From: Kuschelorhynchus macadamiae
Lineage: Eukaryota; Arthropoda; Insecta; Coleoptera; Curculionidae
NCBI GenBank assembly: GCA_030620095.1
Contig: JAUTXW010005206.1
Coordinates: 310,001-374,000, forward strand
DNA length: 64,000 nt
Direction: 5' to 3'
The number at the start of each line of letters is the position of its first letter. Position 1 is the stretch's first letter. The notes below the pieces were generated by a model, which saw only the letters and a program-made list of their open reading frames with translations, was not told the origin of the DNA and did no database searches. A program made the position numbers and the translations under genes. Below are positions 53,592 through 64,000 of the stretch, in pieces.

Positions 53592-55202
53592 CCGAGATAA
53601 TTATTTACAATTTGGTACACTTATTAGTTTTCGGAATCTCTACAATAAAATTCTGTATTCTTTTAGAATGCCCTGTATAAATATTAATCATAATTTGGTT
53701 CCCCGTTCTTTTTCAACTCTTTTTGATTCTGATTTACACTTTTATCGCATCCGTAATCGTTATCTAGTTATTTGCAAAAATAGTTGATGCAAACTAATGA
53801 CGTATAATGCAAACCAAACTATTATCAAAGTAACAAAATTGAAAAAAAAATCTAGTTGCTAATTAATTAACAATTTAATTATAACGTTATATGACTAACT
53901 AAAATAATTATAAGAACTGCTGAGAAAATGACCTCCTCTTGTTAATATGCGGGTCTCATAGACTGGCGAACTCTCTCGAAATCCCAAGAGTATTGAGAAT
54001 TATTTAACATAAAGCTATGATTCTGTTTCTTAAATCTTTTTTTGACTGGATAGGAGTCTGATATATTAACGATTTTAAATATCCCCATAAAAAATAATCA
54101 ATTTAAATGGCGGGACCTTGAGGGGCATGGCTCGGGTCCACTTCGACCTATCCAACGGTTGTTGTATTGTTGATTTAAAAACTCCCTTACATCCAAATTG
54201 AGATGTGGCGATGCACCATCACGCATAAACCACATTTGGTATCTTAGTTCAAGTGACACCTCTTCTAACAACTCACTAAATGGTCTCCAATGATGCCAGC
54301 CTAAACATTTACTGAAAACTACTCCTCGAAATGACTTTCGACTATCGCATGAGAATTTTCTTCTACCCAAAAATGATCATTATGAAAATTCCTAATGGCA
54401 TTTCTCGAAAAACATGCCTCATTACTAAATACAATTTTATTTTCAAGGATTGGGTCTTGGGCCAATATTTGAATGAACCACTGGCAAAAATTTAATCGAC
54501 ATGGAAAATCGCACAGGAGAAGAGCTTGAACTCTCTAGATATGGCAAAGATGCACCAAATTATCCAATAAAATTGTATAAGTAAACACATGTGAAATGTT
54601 TAATGTTCCTGCAATTTTTCTTGTACTTATACTTGGTTTTCAGTGGAGTATTTAGAATGCCTTTCTGAGGGGGGGAAGGGGCAAGCATCATTTGGCGACT
54701 AAAAAAAGTTCATCATTTATGTTTATTAACACAACATAGGCTTGATACTCTCATGAAAATGTACAACGATGACTAAAAAAAATCACAGATTTGTCCCCTT
54801 TGCTTCCCCTAAATACACCACTGTTGCTTTTCTACAGCATTCAGGACTGCTTCCTCAACTTCACCAATTCTTACAGTGCGTTGTACCCCTGCCAAATGAG
54901 TACATTTCTCGAAAGTTACATTTTTACTCGCTCGAACGTGAATCTGAACAAAAGTTTGGGAATCCGGCTGTCTTCGATTTTGTTACTTTGATAATACTCG
55001 GTTTGTATCACCGACGGCTATTTTCGTAAATAACGAGAAAACGATGACAGATACGATAAAATGTAGGGAATCAAAAAGAAAAAAGAACGGGGAACCAAAT
55101 TATGATATTAGTATTTATACAGGGTATTCAAAATACTTAAATAAAATACAGCAAAACTGATAAGTGTACCAAATTTGAAATAATTATCTCGAAAAACGGG
55201 TC

Positions 55203-55203
<1 letters not shown>
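53592..55203 (-). mobile_element. Mariner-like element with ~170-bp terminal inverted repeats
   Basis: 53592-53765 is matched in reverse by about 55025-55200. Anchors are CGAGATAATTATTT, AATTTGGTACACTTAT, CCCTGTATAAATA and TAATTTGGTTCCCCGTTCTT, in the same order from both ends. Differences are mostly small indels. Between them is a minus-strand mariner-like transposase. A (TA)n tract begins immediately at the right end (55206). Confidence 0.85.
54098..54660 (-). pseudogene. Mariner-like transposase, broken
   Basis: Minus strand. STRKIAGTLNISHVFTYTIL (DNA-binding), VQALLLCDFPCRLNFCQWFI, then ENKIVFSNEACFSRNAIRNF, FHNDHFWVEENSHAIVE and, after a frame change, FMRDGASPHLNLDVREFLNQ with QYNNRWIGR. 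The first catalytic position, normally TDEA, is Asn (SNEA). The second Asp (RDGASPH) is kept. The last acidic residue region, near SPDL, is degraded. It belongs to the same family as the 21.8-kb transposase. Confidence 0.88.

Positions 55204-55205
<2 letters not shown>

Positions 55206-55251
<46 letters not shown>
55206..55251. repeat. (TA)n microsatellite
   Basis: About 46 bp of TA adjoining the mariner-like terminal repeat, possibly expanded from a TA target site. Confidence 0.95.
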
Positions 55252-55254
<3 letters not shown>

Positions 55255-55257
55255 TCA

Positions 55258-55785
<528 letters not shown>

Positions 55786-55849
55786 ATATATAGTCATAAC
55801 TAACAGCGTACAGATACACACGAAACTACAATAACTACATCTCGCCATA

Positions 55850-56480
55850 ATGTTGCCCTAGAACTAACCATATCAAATCTTCATTGTTTTGTCGCGCTGC
55901 TCGTTCTTCGTTCCACTTCAATCTTGGTTAGTCCCCATGTTTTCAATGGGACTAAGATCTGGTTAAGCTGTTGGCCAAGGAAATGTTTGCAATTGGTGTT
56001 GTTTTTGCATCCAAGTTTGAGTATAGGCAGAAGTATGGCATCTTGCATTATTCTGCAGAAAACGCCACCCGTCTGAATATAAATCATGAGCCATTTCAAG
56101 AAGAAAATCATTTAGAATATCACAATACTTTGTACTATTAACGGTGCCATCAACTATACAGAGAGGTGTAGCACCACCCGAGACATTACTCCTCAGACCA
56201 TTATTTCAGTGGGAAATTGAACGGTAATAGTTTCTCTTGATAGGATTTATAGGTGATTTGAAGTAAGCTAGAAACAACTTTCGCCGCAACTTCCTAAAAC
56301 TGTCTTATCGAACACGTTGACAAAAATCTATTCTTCGTTGTCTTTGCAGGAATTTTTTTTGTTTCCTTGACATGTAGTCTCACACTTTTATTCTTCGTTG
56401 ATTTCCAACTCGCGCGGATTTTGTCATCCTAAGACCACTAAAGCGTTTAAATTGTTTCCGCGAATCTTACGCTGTTTTCC
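55850..56480 (-). pseudogene. Tc1-like transposase, broken
   Basis: Minus strand. KMTKSARVGNQRRIKV (DNA-binding part), a broken middle with YFKSPINP, then VMSRGGATPLCIVDGTVNST and KYCDILNDFLLEMAHDLYSD, then GWRFLQNNARCHTSAYTQTW, where the second catalytic residue (usually QDNA) is Asn. It ends PDLSPIENM, the SPDLNPIE block. The frame has several stops. A different Tc1 lineage from that at 30.4 kb, judging by the catalytic blocks. Confidence 0.85.
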
Positions 56481-57690
56481 CAAAAGTGGTGTATACCTCA
56501 CTCATATCTGCGCCATTTTTTATAGTATCATATACTGAATTTTTCCGGGTTCAGTCAAGTGCAGTAATTTTCTTTTCTATACAAAAATTCCCCCTTTTTT
56601 TGCGACATTGTTTCACAAACCTTAGCCTGTTTCCAATTAACAAATTTGACAGATGGTGTTGCCTATATCTAACTCTTTAAAGTTTCCGATTTAGAAGCAT
56701 TTTTGTTTTGAAATTTCATTAAACATGTACTTTTCAACAAGTTTGGTTGTAGTGGGCCATGAAAACAATTATTAGATGCCAGCAAAATTTATTTGACAGA
56801 ATTTACATTCTTTCGTTTGTGATTTTAAGTTAATATTGCAATGGTAGAGAACAATAATTACACAAATACAGTTATAAGAAATTTATTTATTCTACATGGA
56901 CAGTGTGATAAGATTTTCAAAAGGCTGCGTATATTCTATTTATTCCTGGACTACTCTATATGCGGCACCGCATGGCTAAAAGTATTTTAGAATGCTAGAC
57001 TACGTTATTTGGTGCTCCAGAAATGTTCCATCCAACATATGCATGTGTATAAAGTATTGCTGTTGCTGGTAGAGTGTTTTCCATGAAAAGTGGTTTTGAT
57101 TTTGTAGTAAGCGATCGAATTTTAGATATTTATGTATTTAATGCAGTTTTGAGGTTCTAAGAAAAATTAGTAATGATACTCCTATGATATGTTTAAATTA
57201 ATTAAATAAAAAAAAACCTAAATTATACACATTTTTGGATACTATTTATTTATATATTTACATTTTACTAGCTGGCCTCGTTCTGCCTTTTCCGTTCGAT
57301 GGTGCTATGAGTTTCCAGTAGAATTATAAAAACATTCACCATATCGTCCAGAAATTATATTGAATAAAAACATTTTGGTTTTATAGAAAAAATACGCATT
57401 AAAACAATACACAAAATAGTGTTGAAGGATCTCAGTAACCAGACGATCATTTCAAAAAATATCGTGTAAATTGGTGTAATACAACTCTCTCACGAACTTG
57501 CTGAAAAATCTGGCTTAGTGTTTTAAATATATTTCAAACCTAACCTTTGCTTTTAATTGGTGCCATATTTGGTCTATGGGACTAAAAATACAGTGGTAGA
57601 AAGAGAGTCGTAGCACTTTATTTCCCATTTACTCTACCAATGCATCACAAACATATACTTTTTTTTATAAAGAATGCTTTTAAAACTGAA
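56481..57690. other. Unassigned sequence, possible Tc1 end
   Basis: TACAGTGGTAGAAAGAGAGT near 57591 resembles a Tc1 terminal repeat (CAGTGG...). No partner end was found. The 64-codon plus frame at 56486-56680 has no motif. Confidence 0.35.
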
Positions 57691-58319
57691 AGCTCACTCT
57701 AAGAGGGAGTAAGAGGGGAGTATTGTAATCGTGAAAAAACCACCCTCCGAGATTTTTGCAGATCTTTGCGTTTTCAGATCCCTGGGCCCCGAAAAACATG
57801 TTCTCCTATTTCCGTCAGTCTGTCGGTTTGTCCATCTGTAAGCGGCATAGCTCCTCAAAAACTGCTTATCCTATTGACCTCAAATTTTAGAAAAAAATCT
57901 AGGGTCATAAGGGAATGAAATGGTTATATTTTGGTAAAAATCCAATATGGCGAAATCAAATGGCGACCTAGTGAAATGTAAAAAAATATTACTGAAAAAG
58001 TACTTATCCAATCCAACTGAAATTTTGCACAAAAGTCAAGTATGGCGGCTACCCCCGATCACACAACACTTCATTGCTGTGAAATTCCGTTAAACATTCT
58101 AAACTTTAATTGAGCTTTCTGCAACCCACTGTAAGTATTAAAAAATTAGCCTGAAAAAATTACGTGCAAGAATTAAGTGTGATATAGAAATGAACTGGTA
58201 GAATTGTGGTATGATCAAGGTTGCGGAACAAAACGGCAACCAAATAAAATGTTGGTTATCTTGAAAAAAATCCCTCTCCAAGGTTTTACATAGCTTCAAG
58301 TTTTAGCGTTTCTAGACGG

Positions 58320-59015
58320 TCAAAAACATATTTTTTTCCTCGGTCTGTCTGTCTGTCTGTCAGTTTGCGGCAAAGCTAAAAAAAATACGTACTCGATTGA
58401 ATTCAAATTTTGATCACAAATTAATAATAATAATAATATTTTTATTTCTTCAGTTAAAAAGTAATCTAAATATAATACATCATAATAACTAAAGAAAAGG
58501 TCAAAACATACAGTCATACACAAGTTGAAGCATGTCAAAGTCGAGTTGCTCCTTTGACACACAAAACTATATGAGCGCACTAACCAATTTTTTTGATACT
58601 TTAGGTGCCTATGTAGTAAAAAAGTGATGAAAACTGTAGCAGTTCTTCTCCAATAGTAATTTTTCTTTAATTTGTTTTTAAATATATTGACAGATGGTGA
58701 GTCCCTGATACTTTTTTCAAGAACATTATAAAATTTACACGCATTAAACAATATGCTTTTCTGATAAGAACTAGTTCTATGAATACTTGGCAAGAGAAGA
58801 TGTCTCCTACGAGTGTTATGATGATGAGGTACTCTAGTAGACTGCAGAAAAGATTTATTTTTGTTTGCATATAGACAAATTTCAAGTATGTACAAATCAA
58901 ATAATGTTAAAATTTGTAAAGATTTAAAAACGGGTTTACATGAATCTCTGTAAGAGAGGCCACTCACCATTCTTATTGCATACTTTTCCAACAGAAAAAC
59001 ACGTTTAATGTGCAC
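58320..59015 (-). pseudogene. LINE RT C-terminal region
   Basis: HIKRVFLLEKYAIRMVSGLS, then PVFKSLQILTLFDLYILEIC (the C-terminal L..L.I.TL..LY..E block) and STRVPHHHNTRRRHLLLPSI, then FNACKFYNVLEKSIRDSP. This is the conserved C-terminal module of CR1/jockey-group LINEs. The frame runs past the true LINE end into the tail and adjacent repeat, so the last 60 residues are not LINE protein. Confidence 0.8.
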
Positions 59016-59530
59016 ACTGGTTCTCCCAGTTCAGAATACCATAGCGAATATGGGAGTGAAAGTTTGAGTAGTACAATGTGAGCAGTGTACTTTGACTGCA
59101 ATTATTGCTTAGGTAATTTTTTAATGATGGTAGATCTTGTCTAGTTATGAGGATGTTTGTGTCATCGGCGTAACAAATGGAAAGGACTCTAGGTGAAACT
59201 TTTTCTAGATATAGTATGAGGTCGTTAGCATAAACCAAATAAAGCAATGGCCCGAGGATTGATCCTTGGGGAACACCCTGAGTAATAATGTTCGAAATAC
59301 TTCTTTTGCCATTCACAACAACACATTGGTATCGTCTTTCCAAGTATGAAGTGAGTAATTCAAGGGGCTTTCCACGGATTCCGTATCTCTGCAACTTACA
59401 TATTAGAAGTCGATGATCTACCATATCGAATGCGCGTGAGAAATCAATAAACAGGCCCATTACACATAGCTTGCACTCAAGTGCCTGCACAATATTAAAG
59501 GTCTTACAGGGATGACCTGGTGACATTTTA
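58425..59530 (-). mobile_element. CR1/jockey-group LINE nested in the ATGGCGG repeat
   Basis: Minus-strand LINE with an (AAT)n-type tail at about 58423-58440 (TTAATAATAATAATA on plus), an RT fragment and a C-terminus. It is 5' truncated at 59526-59530, directly against ATGGCGG repeat sequence. Part of it (from 59201) is included in a downstream tandem duplication. Confidence 0.75.
59005..59526 (-). pseudogene. LINE reverse transcriptase with internal deletion
   Basis: SPGHPCKTFNIVQALE, LFIDFSRAFDMVDHRLLICK (first catalytic Asp), LTSYLERRYQCVVVNGKRS, GVPQGSILGPLLYLVYANDL, CYADDTNILITRQDL (catalytic YADD). It then jumps to LLTLYYSNFHSHIRYGILNW, the Y..I.YGI..W block. Roughly 100 residues (helices and thumb) that normally separate YADD from this block are missing, so an internal deletion is present. 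It joins the C-terminal frame after one frame change. Confidence 0.88.
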
Positions 59531-60080
59531 ATAAATATTCAATGTTGGGAACAAAATGGCGGCCTGACGAAATGTTAAAAAAATCATCACTGAAAAACTA
59601 ATTATCCAAATTACCTCAAATTTTGCACAAGATCATCAAGTGCTACATAGAAATGAACTGGTAACATTTTGGTATGAATCCAAGATGGCGGCCTAATAAA
59701 ATATTTAAAAAATCAGCCTGAAAAAACTTCTTGTTAGATTAATTTGAAATTTTGTGCAAACAATAATTATGATATAGAGATACACTAGTAAAATTGTGCT
59801 ACGAATTTAAAATGGGGATCAAATAAAATGTTTAAAAAATAATGTAAAAAAAATCTTATCCAATTGATTTAAATTTTTCACCAAAATTAATGAGTGATAT
59901 GAGAATAAACTGCTACGAATTCATCATGACGTAACAAAACGGCGGTCTTAACAAAAGCTAGTTATAAAATTTGAAATTATGTCCAAAAATTAAGTGTGTC
60001 ATAGGTAGAAACTGGTAAAATATACGAATCCAATAATAGTGGAACAAAATGACGTCCAATAAAAATGTTTGAAAGGACAG

Positions 60081-60565
60081 TATATGTATATGTGCTACTA
60101 AATGACTATGTGTGGAACTAACTTGGGCCACAATTCAGTATTCCTAATAAAAGGAAAGATTCATAAGGAGGGAAGTTCCGGGTAAAAAAAATTTGTAGTT
60201 TTGAGTTTCCAATTTCGTATTATTTGACCCTGGAGCCTTATGTTACGTCTGATAGGTAGCTTGCAAAATGGTTATTATTTTCCCTTTATTTAACAAAGCT
60301 TTTGCTTTACTTATACCGGGAGAATCGGACCTCCTCCTATTCAGCTATTCAGGTGAAGTAGGTGAAGTGCTACTTCACCAGAAAAAATAAACAAGGAAAC
60401 ATCTAACTATATTTATTATATATCTCTTAAAATTGTAGTTTTTACATTCATTTATTCCCCTAATTGGTAAAAAATAAACTGTACATCTCGAATAAATATT
60501 TTACTTGACCGTTGGCGACATGTCTTTTTAAAACTTTCAATCGAACTTTTTTATAACAACTATAA
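60081..60565. other. Unassigned sequence within the duplication
   Basis: No coding motif. AGGTGAAGTAGGTGAAGTGC with CTACTTCACC near 60350-60380 forms a small hairpin. Confidence 0.4.
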
Positions 60566-61209
60566 CAGTGGCGCAAACCGCTTTGACTTTGCTGGAGGTG
60601 CTATGTTTAGTTTACGATTTTCCTATTATGTTGCCATGACAACTCGTATCCGATGACGTCGAGCCGAGCGCCATACAACGCTCTCGGTGAATTGCAGGCT
60701 CAGTACACTACACTCACACGTGGTTCAGTTTGCGGTGGTTGTTTACTTTTACTTTCGCGGATTTCGCTGCAACCGGTGAGTTCCTTTGCATTAACTTGAC
60801 CGTTTTGTGTTATATTTATTTATGGTGTTGTTACACCTTCAAATTCGAAGTTAGTAAATGTGATTGTTCAAGACTGGAATAAATTAAAAGACGTGAATGT
60901 ATTACAAACTATGACAAATCTGATGAAAAATCAATCCGCCTTGCGAAAAGGTTTTAGGTGAGATGAACGATTTTGAATTCACGTTTCTGGCATTAGTGTT
61001 TAATGACATTTTTTCATTCACGGACATACTATTTGACGTTCTTCAAAAAAAACCGCTTTACATTCATTTTTGCATATCCAATATAAAACTCTGTCGTGAG
61101 GCGCTCTGTAAAAAAAGAAATGAATATATATTACAAATGTGAGCTTGCTAAGCTTACATCTGAAGAAATTAGGGCTAAGTATAGAACCCTTTTTTATGAA
61201 ATATTGGAC
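60566..61209 (+). pseudogene. ZMYM1-type hAT element, 5' end and coding remnant (copy 1)
   Basis: CAGTGGCGCAAACCGC at 60566 is a hAT-type terminus. From about 60870 the plus strand reads VQDWNKLKDVNVLQTMTNLM with KNQSALRKGF, then NDFEFTFLALVFNDIFSFTD and ILFDVLQKKPLYIHFCISNI. This fits the F...VF..I...D.L...LQ.K..D pattern of ZMYM1-type hAT transposases. The N-terminal two thirds are absent, so it is an internally deleted element. It is cut at 61209 by the duplication junction. Confidence 0.75.
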
Positions 61210-61536
61210 TTTTCCTAGATATAGTATGAGGTCGTTAGCATAAACCAAATGAAGCAATGGCCCGAGGATTGATCCTTGGGGAACACCCTGAGTAATAATG
61301 TTCGAAATACTTCTTTTGCCATTCACAACAACACATTGGTATCGTCTTTCCAAGTATGAAGTGAGTAATTCAAGGGGCTTTCCACGGATTCTGTATCTCT
61401 GCAACTTACATATTAGAAGTCGATGATCTACCATATCGAATGCGCGTGAGAAATCAATAAACAGGCCCATTACACATAGCTTGCACTCAAGTGCCTGCAC
61501 AATATTAAAGGTCTTACAGGGATGACCTGGTGACAT
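61210..61536 (-). pseudogene. LINE RT fragment, copy 2, cut at the junction
   Basis: The same SPGHPCKTFN to VPQGSILGPLLHLVYANDL stretch as 59200-59526. Reading then passes the duplication junction at about 61210 into antisense hAT sequence, so the residues after the LILYL are not RT. The catalytic YADD is absent from this copy. Confidence 0.85.
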
Positions 61537-62090
61537 TTTAATAAATATTCAATGTTGGGAACAAAATGGCGGCCTGACGAAATGTTAAAAAAATCATCAC
61601 TGAAAAATAATTATCCAAATTACCTCAAATTTTGCACAAGATCATCAAGTGCTACATAGAAATGAACTGGTAACATTTTGGTATGAATCCAAGATGGCGG
61701 CCTAATAAAATATTTAAAAAATCAGCCTGAAAAAACTTCTTGTTAGATTAATTTGAAATTTTGTGCAAACAATAATTATGATATAGAGATACACTAGTAA
61801 AATTGTGCTACGAATTTAAAATGGGGATCAAATAAAATGTTTAAAAAATAATGTAAAAAAAATCTTATCCAATTGATTCAAATTTTTCACCAAAATTAAG
61901 TGTGGTATGAGAATAAACTGCTACGAATTCATCATGACGTAACAAAACGGCGGTCTTAACAAAAGCTAGTTATAAAATTTGAAATTATGTCCAAAAATTA
62001 AGTGTGTCATAGGTAGAAACTGGTAAAATATACGAATCCAATAATAGTGGAACAAAATGACGTCCAATAAAAATGTTTGAAAGGACAGTA
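61537..62090. repeat. ATGGCGG-type degenerate tandem repeat, copy 2
   Basis: Copy of 59530-60080 with the same five landmarks and only small differences. Confidence 0.8.
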
Positions 62091-62573
62091 TATGTATATG
62101 TGCTACTAAATGACTATGTGTGGAATTAACTTGGGCCACAATTCAGTATTCCTAATAAAAGGAAAGATTCATAAGGAGGAAAGTTCCGGGTAAAAAAAAT
62201 TTGTAGTTTTGAGCTTCCAATTTCGTATTATTTTACCCTGGAGCCTTATGTTACGTCTGATAGGTAGCTTGCAAAATGGTTATTATTTTCCCTTTATTTA
62301 ACAAAGCTTTTGCTTTACTTATACCGGGAGAATCGGACCTCCTCTTATTCAGCTATTCAGGTGAAGTAGGTGAAGTGCTACTTCACCAGAAAAAATAAAC
62401 AAGGAAACATCTAACTATATTTATTATATATCTCTTAAAATTTTAGTTTTTACATTCATTTATTCCCCTAACTGGTAAAAAATAAACTGTACATCTCGAA
62501 TAAATATTTTACTTGACCGTTGGCGGCATGTCTTTTTAAAACTTTTAATCGAACTTTTTTATAACAACTATAA
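62091..62573. other. Unassigned sequence within the duplication, copy 2
   Basis: Copy of 60081-60565; no motif recognised. Confidence 0.4.
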
Positions 62574-63808
62574 CAGTGGCGCAAACCGCTTTGACTTTGC
62601 TGGAGGTGCTATGTTTAGTTTACGATTTTCCTATTATGTTGCCATGACAACTCGTATCTGATGACGTCGAGCCAAGCGCCATACAACGCTCTCGGTGAAT
62701 TGCAGGCTCAGTACACTACACTCACACGTGGTTCAGTTTGCGGTGGTTGTTTACTTTTACTTTCGCGGATTTCGCTGCAACCGGTGAGTTCCTTTGCATT
62801 TAACTTGACCGTTTTGTGTTATATTTATTTATGGTGTTGTTACAACTTCAAATTCGAAGTTAGTAAATGTGATTGTTCAAGACTGGAATAAATTAAAAGA
62901 CGTGAATGTATTATAAACTATGACAAATCTGATGAAAAATCAATCCGCCTTGCGAAAGGGTTTTAGGTGAGATAAACGATTTTGAATTCACGTTCCTGGC
63001 ATTAGTGTTTAATGACATTTTTTCATTCACGGACATACTATTTGACGTTCTTCAAAAAAAACCGCTTTACATTCATTTTTGCATATCCAATATAAAACTC
63101 TGTCGTGAGGCGCTCTGTAAAATAAGAAATGAATATATATTACAAACGTGAGCTTGCTAAGCTTACATCTGAAGAAATTAGGGCTAAGTATAGAACCCTT
63201 TTTTATGAAATATTGGACCATATTTTAATGGAAAGATTAAATTAAGATTTCAAGACTGTGAAAAACTTACATTTTCATGTTTGGCAGGTACTGCTAGATT
63301 TTCCGAATATAGTTTAAATTTTCCGACTGGCCCGTTTGAAAATTTGTTACAGTTGATCTTATTTTTGCCAATGAGAGTAATTGGAATATATCGCGTGGAA
63401 AAATTAATAAAAATAAATATATTTTTACCGAAGCATATAAATTGTTTTCTCTTATTTTGACCATACCGTCTAGAAGTGTTACAGTGGAAAGAAGTTTTTC
63501 TTGCTTCAAATGTGTAAAAACTTATTTAAGAAATACAATATCTCAAGAAAGGCTTACTTCTCTTGGCAATATTTCAATTCAAAAGGAATTTCTCGAGATT
63601 AGGGCAACTCATCCATTTTATGAGGATGTTATAAATAAATTTGCTGCTATGAAGGATAGGAGACTTAATTTAGTATATAAAATTTAGGTAAGTCGTAAAA
63701 AAATATTCTTCCCCCCTAAATATAAAAAAATTCTGGAAAAAAAATTATTGCGACATTTTCTTGTTTCATTTGCGCTTCACTCACTTTTTCACCCGCGAGC
63801 CGCCACTG
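62574..63808 (+). mobile_element. Internally deleted ZMYM1-type hAT element
   Basis: Left end CAGTGGCGCAAACC (62574); right end reads in reverse CAGTGGCGGCTCGCGG (ending 63808). The first eight bases CAGTGGCG agree, as for hAT termini. Flanks AACTATAA and CCTCCTTT do not match, so no target duplication survives. The interior keeps the last third of a transposase in the plus orientation. Confidence 0.75.
62870..63690 (+). pseudogene. hAT transposase C-terminal third
   Basis: VQDWNKLKDVNVL-like and NDFEFTFLALVFNDIFSFTD blocks in 62870-63150 (the initial ATG of the second block is ATA here). Then, from about 63390 to the stop at 63687, FSLILTIPSRSVTVERSFSC with FKCVKTYLRNTISQERLTSL and GNISIQKEF. 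The last is the hAT C-terminal dimerisation domain with intact ERSFS and RL..L..L.I. The final frame 63442-63687 is open. The RNase-H-like catalytic Asp residues lie in the deleted part. Confidence 0.85.
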
Positions 63809-64000
63809 CCTCCTTTGGATAGCGTTTCATACGTGTCAAACTACGTCCCACAGAGATATTTTCTTATCGATGTTGTATACTCAAGACATCATTTTTACAG
63901 TCGCTGGAATTCCACAAGTACTTGCTTTTTGTAAATTTTAGACAAAACTCTCTAAAGGCTAGTGGTGTTACAGCTTGTTTGAGTGCTTTTCGCGTATTGT
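63809..64000. other. Unassigned right edge
   Basis: No motif recognised in the last 190 bp. Confidence 0.35.

Larger units (their letters stand above)
57740..60080. repeat. ATGGCGG-type degenerate tandem repeat, interrupted by a LINE
   Basis: A repeat family with landmarks AAAATGGCGGCCTAATAAA, ATTATCCAAATTACCTCAAA, TTTTGCACAA and ACTGGTAACATTTTGGT. In the right part the ATGGCGG position falls at 59556, 59685, 59812, 59939 and 60049, spacing 129, 127, 127 and 110. Left of it are two longer modules starting CCCTCC.AGG and ending in GTCTGTCTGTCTGTC-type runs (57770-57850; 58275-58370). A LINE splits the series at about 58425-59530. Confidence 0.7.
59201..61209. repeat. 2.01-kb tandem segmental duplication, copy 1
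   Basis: CTAGATATAGTATGAGGTCG at 59205 recurs at 61215; TATGAAATATTGGAC at about 61195-61209 recurs at 63204-63218. The unit contains the LINE RT N-terminal part, the right ATGGCGG repeats, unassigned sequence and the start of a hAT element. The copies differ by scattered substitutions and short indels. Confidence 0.95.
61210..63218. repeat. 2.01-kb tandem segmental duplication, copy 2
   Basis: Second unit. At its right end the sequence runs on into the rest of the hAT element, so copy 2 keeps the original right flank and copy 1 the original left flank. Confidence 0.95.

Noticed and set aside
54769..55029. 86-codon plus frame with HSGLLPQLHQFLQCVVPLPN
   Set aside because: It is antisense to the mariner-like transposase N-terminal part and runs into the terminal inverted repeat.
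57591..57620. TACAGTGGTAGAAAG as a Tc1 terminal repeat paired with the 55.85-56.48 kb transposase
   Set aside because: No matching inverted end was seen on the other side, so the element boundary cannot be supported.
62661..62891. 76-codon plus frame starting MTSSQAPYNALGE
   Set aside because: It begins inside the hAT 5' non-coding end, and its counterpart in copy 1 (about 60652) is disrupted; no hAT motif is present.

Overview
The window is A+T-rich, gene-poor eukaryotic DNA. The mix of elements suggests an insect with a large, repeat-laden genome: Ty3/gypsy, jockey, CR1-like and RTE-like LINEs, Penelope-like elements (PLEs), mariner/Tc1, pogo, ZMYM1-type hAT, and long (TA)n tracts. A beetle or hemipteran is my guess; nothing in the sequence fixes the species. 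I see no convincing intact host gene, no rRNA or tRNA gene, no CRISPR array and no bacterial-style operon. Nearly every recognisable coding stretch is a decayed transposable-element (TE) protein.

Layout. 0-2.6 kb: an RTE-like RT scrap and a PLE-type hammerhead-like motif. 2.6-7.9 kb: a minus-strand Ty3/gypsy element with a preserved gag-protease-RT-RNase H-integrase order, PBS-like site and LTR remnants. 8.0-10.5 kb: a minus-strand jockey element whose ORF1 is fused by deletion to pol, with two heat-shock-type motifs upstream. 11.6-12.8 kb: a non-autonomous hAT-like element with a perfect 8-bp target duplication. 15-18 kb: CR1-like LINE remnants. 19.2-22.3 kb: another LINE scrap and a mariner-like pseudogene beside a perfect 41-bp palindrome.

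25-48.6 kb is the dominant structure: a giant inverted duplication. The left arm is about 25051-38475, the right arm about 40938-48633, and the 2.5-kb spacer holds a jockey 3' half and a PLE endonuclease. About 98% identity was hand-counted over one 335-bp piece. The arms carry the same nested order (PLE, Tc1, an ATGGCGG foldback repeat, a MITE, a pogo element, a conserved small ORF, a 144-bp satellite) but differ by arm-specific insertions and deletions.

49-64 kb holds two independent tandem segmental duplications (1.51 kb and 2.01 kb units). Each cuts through a ZMYM1-type hAT transposase. Also here are a mariner-like element with roughly 170-bp inverted repeats, a Tc1 pseudogene, a LINE nested inside the ATGGCGG repeat, and several long (TA)n tracts. 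The genes do not form a pathway; the window is a record of nested insertion, inversion and duplication.
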